From Calliopsis andreniformis (taxonomy: Eukaryota; Arthropoda; Insecta; Hymenoptera; Andrenidae), in contig NW_027480422.1 of the NCBI RefSeq assembly GCF_051401765.1, forward strand, positions 29,034,001 through 29,098,000: a stretch of DNA of 64,000 nt, given 5' to 3'. A model generated the notes under the pieces. It was not told the origin of the DNA and did no database searches. It saw only the letters and a list, made by a program, of their open reading frames with translations. Made by a program: the position numbers and the translations under genes. Shown piece after piece: positions 61,501 through 64,000 of this stretch. How positions within the stretch are numbered: position 1 is the stretch's first letter; the number at the start of each line of letters is the position of its first letter.

Positions 61501-62867
61501 ACCTATGCTTCACTCTAGGGCGTTGCTCCACCAGATCGAATAGTTAGGGCCTTAGAAGTCAACGCCCGAAGCATAAAATACAAAATTAATAGAACAGTTT
61601 TTCCATTGTATAAGACGAATAATTGCCACCAGTGTGAAAGTGATGGTCATTTCTGCATTCCGGGCAACCTAGGCATCACTCTAGGGCGTTGCTCCTCCAG
61701 ATGGAATAGTTAGGGCCTAAGAAGTCAACTCCAGAAGCATAAAATACAACATAAGTACAACAGTTTTTCCATCGTATAAAATGAATAATTGCAAACATTG
61801 TGAAAGTAACGGTCATTTCTACGTTCCGGGCAACCTTGGCTTCACCCTAGGGCGTTGCTACACCAGATCGAACTGTTAGGGCCTAAGAAGTCAACGCCAG
61901 AAGCTTAAAATACAATATAAATACAACAGTTTTTCCATCATATAAAACGAATAATAGCAACCAGGGTGAAAGTTGTGATCATTTCTATGTTCCGCGCAAC
62001 CTATGCTTCACTCTAGGGCGTTGCTCCACCAGATCGAATAGTTAGGGCCTTAGAAGTCAACGCCCGAAACATAAAATACAAAATTAAGAGAACAGTTTTT
62101 CCGTTGTATAAAACGAATAATTGCAACCAGTGTGAAAGTGATGGTCATTTCTACGGTCCGGGCAACCCCGGCTTCACTCTAGGGCGCTGTTCCACCAGAT
62201 CGAATAGTTAGGGCCTTAGAAGTCAACGCCAGAAGCATAAAATACAGTATAAATACAACAGTTTTTCCATCGTATGAAACGAATAATTGCAACCAGTATG
62301 AAAGCTATGGTCATTTCTACGTTCGGAGCAACCTAGGCTTCACTCTAGGGCGTTGCTCCACCAGATCGAATAGTTAGGGCCTTAGAAGTCAACGCCCGAA
62401 GCATAAAATACAAAATTAATAGAACAGTTTTTCCATTGTATAAGACGAATAATTGCAACCAGTGTGAAAGTGATGGTCATTTCTACGTTCCGGGCAACCC
62501 AGGCTTCACTCTAGGGCGCTGTTCCACCAGATCGAATAGTTAGGGCCTTAGAAGTCAACACCAGAAGCCTAAAATACAGTATAAATACAACAGTTTTTTC
62601 ATCGTGTGAAACGAATAATTGCAACCAGTATGAAAGCTATGGTCATTTCTACGTTCGGAGCAACCTAGGCCTCACTCTAGGGCGTTGCTCCACCAGATCG
62701 GATGGTTAGTGCCTAAGAAGTCAACGCCAGAAGCATAAAATACAATAAAAATACAACAGTTTTTCCATCGTATAGCATGAATTATTGCAACCAGAGTGAA
62801 AGTAATGGTCATGTCTACGTTACGGGCATCCTAGGCTTCACTCTAGTGCGTTGCTCCACCAGATCGA
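58554..62867 (+). repeat. 26-monomer higher-order repeat, copy 3 (4,314 bp, full unit)
   Basis: The length is 26 x 166 minus 2. It contains all monomers that copies 1 or 2 have lost, so it best represents the unit. Internal anchors are CACAACC at 59,867, GTACATTAAAAATCC at 60,416, and the AATGGTTAGGGCC with GTCGACGCC monomer near 61,375-61,400. A private change is AATTAAGAG near 62,083 against AATTAATAG in copy 2. Confidence 0.88.
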
Positions 62868-64000
62868 ATGGATAGGGCCTATGAAGTCAACGCTAGAAGC
62901 ATAAAATACAATATAAATACAACAGTTTTTCCATCGTATAAAAAGAATAATTGCAACCAGTGTGAAAGTAATGGTCATATCTACGTTCCGGGCAACCTAG
63001 GCTTGACACTATGGCGTTGCTCCACCAGATCGAATAGTCGGGGCCATGGCAGTCAACGCCCGAAGCATTAAATACAAAATTAATAGAACAGTTTTTCCAT
63101 TGCAAGAAACGAATAATTGCAACCAGTGTGAAAGTTATGGTCATATCTACCTTCCGTGCAACCTTGGCTTCACTCTAGGGCGTTGCTCCACCAAATCGAA
63201 TGGCTACGGCCATAGAAGTCAACGCCAGATGCATAAAAAGCAATATAAATACAACAGTCTTTCCATCGTGTAAAATGAATAATTGCAAACATTGTGAAAG
63301 TAACGGTCATTTCTGCGTTCCAGGCAACCTTGGCTGCACTCTAGGGCGTTGCTCCACCAGATCGAATAGTTAGGGCCTTCGAAGTCAACGCCAGATGCAT
63401 AAAATACAATGTACATACAACAGTTTTTCCAGCGTATAACGGGAATAATTGCAACCAGAGTGAAAGTAATTGTCATTTCTACGTTCGGAGCAGCCTAGGC
63501 TTCATTCTAGGGCGTTGGTCCACCAGATCCAATAGTTAGGGCCTAAGAAGTCAACGCCAGAAGCACCAAATACAAAATAAATGCAACAGTTTTTCCATCG
63601 TATAAAACGAATAATTGCAACCAGTGTGAAAGTAATGGTCATATCTACGTTCCGGGCAACATAGGCTTGACACTATGGCGTTGCTCAACCAGATCGAATA
63701 GTCGGAGCCTTGGCAGACAACGCCCGAAGCATTAAATACAAAATTAATAGAACAGTTCTTCCATTGCATGAAACGAATAATTGCAACCAGTGTGAAAGTT
63801 ATGGTCATATCTACGTTCCGTGCAACCTTGGCTTCACTCTAGGGCGCTGCTCCACCAAATCGAATAGCTACGGCCATAGGAGTCAGCGTCAGAAGCATAA
63901 AAAGCAATATAAGTATAACAGCTTTCCATCGTATAAAATGAATAATTGCAAACATTGTGAAAGTAACGGTCATTTCTACGTTCCGGGCAACCTTGGCTTC
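62868..64000 (+). repeat. Start of a fourth higher-order copy, then mixed monomers to the window end
   Basis: The higher-order unit continues to about 63,215, where GCCATAGAAGTCAACGCCAGATG replaces GCCATAGGAGTCAACGCCAGAAG and similarity to copy 3 breaks off. From about 63,560 the sequence again resembles 62,900-63,310, four monomers (664 bp) away (GGCTTGACACTATGG or a near form at 63,000 and 63,664). The window ends inside a monomer, 12 bases after its start, so the array continues. Confidence 0.75.

Larger units (their letters stand above)
1..64000 (+). repeat. Satellite DNA array, 166 bp monomer, about 386 units
   Basis: The phase marker CCTAGGCTTCACTCTAGGGC and its close variants recur at a 166 bp spacing from the first bases (monomer starts near 1, 167, 333, 499, 665) to the last (63,990). 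The distance 1 to 63,990 equals 386 x 166 minus 87. Two 40 bp deletions and a few one- or two-base indels that I located account for the 87. In consensus order a monomer has the CCTAGG dyad, GATCGAATAG, TTAGGGCC, AGTCAACGCC, an AT-rich stretch with TATAAATA, CAGTTTTTCCATCGTATAA, ATTGCAACCAGTGTGAAAG, then GGTCATTTCTACGTTCCGGG. Composition is about 42% GC. All monomers point the same way. No unique sequence, transposon, RNA gene or credible coding region interrupts the array. The length (core nucleosome plus short linker) and organisation suggest a centromeric or pericentromeric satellite. That role is inference, and the family name and species are not recognised. Confidence 0.97.

Noticed and set aside
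1..64000. CRISPR array, given the very regular repeats
   Set aside because: There are no unique spacers. The 166 bp units are similar along their whole length and vary by point changes.
1..64000. Known centromeric satellite families of about 155-180 bp (for example primate alpha satellite or the Arabidopsis 178 bp repeat)
   Set aside because: I see no recognisable sequence similarity to families I can recall, and similar length is not enough for a name or a species.

Overview
The whole 64 kb window is one uninterrupted satellite DNA array. A single family of about 166 bp monomers runs head to tail, always in the same orientation, from the first base to the last. About 386 repeat units lie between the first and last phase marker. 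I find no supportable protein gene, tRNA, rRNA, CRISPR array, transposon or other non-satellite insert. All open reading frames are short (85 codons or fewer), recur with the repeat and lie on both strands, so I treat them as by-products of the satellite.

The setting is a eukaryotic chromosome, most likely a centromeric or pericentromeric block. The reasons are the near-nucleosomal repeat length, the pure head-to-tail layout and the nested multi-monomer (higher-order) repeats. The monomer is about 42% GC and keeps six CpG sites. I do not recognise the family by sequence, so I do not name a species. Satellites of similar length are known from plant and animal centromeres, but length alone identifies nothing.

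Layout. Region A (1-10,690) is a mosaic of diverged monomers with dispersed block duplications 12, 13, 20, 24 and 25 monomers apart. Region B (10,705-25,490) has a marker monomer containing GTACATTAAAAATCC and blocks of 6 to 21 monomers, including a nearly perfect 15-monomer (2,490 bp) tandem duplication. Region C (25,495-42,958) is dominated by a 6.9 kb segment repeated as an 8.2 kb copy; the second copy carries eight extra monomers, and both share a 40 bp deletion in one monomer. Region D (42,959-50,921) has shorter 1-, 6- and 25-monomer duplications. Region E (50,922-63,215) is a higher-order repeat with a 26-monomer (4,314 bp) full unit; two of its three copies have lost three monomers each, at different places. 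The last 0.8 kb returns to mixed monomers, and the array runs off both ends.

Nearly all rearrangements change length by a multiple of 166 bp, as expected for unequal crossover or conversion between monomers in register. The monomer has an imperfect dyad around CCTAGG, a TATAAATA stretch, and a forward reading frame that by sequence pattern resembles a CCHC zinc knuckle. These are the features most worth testing.
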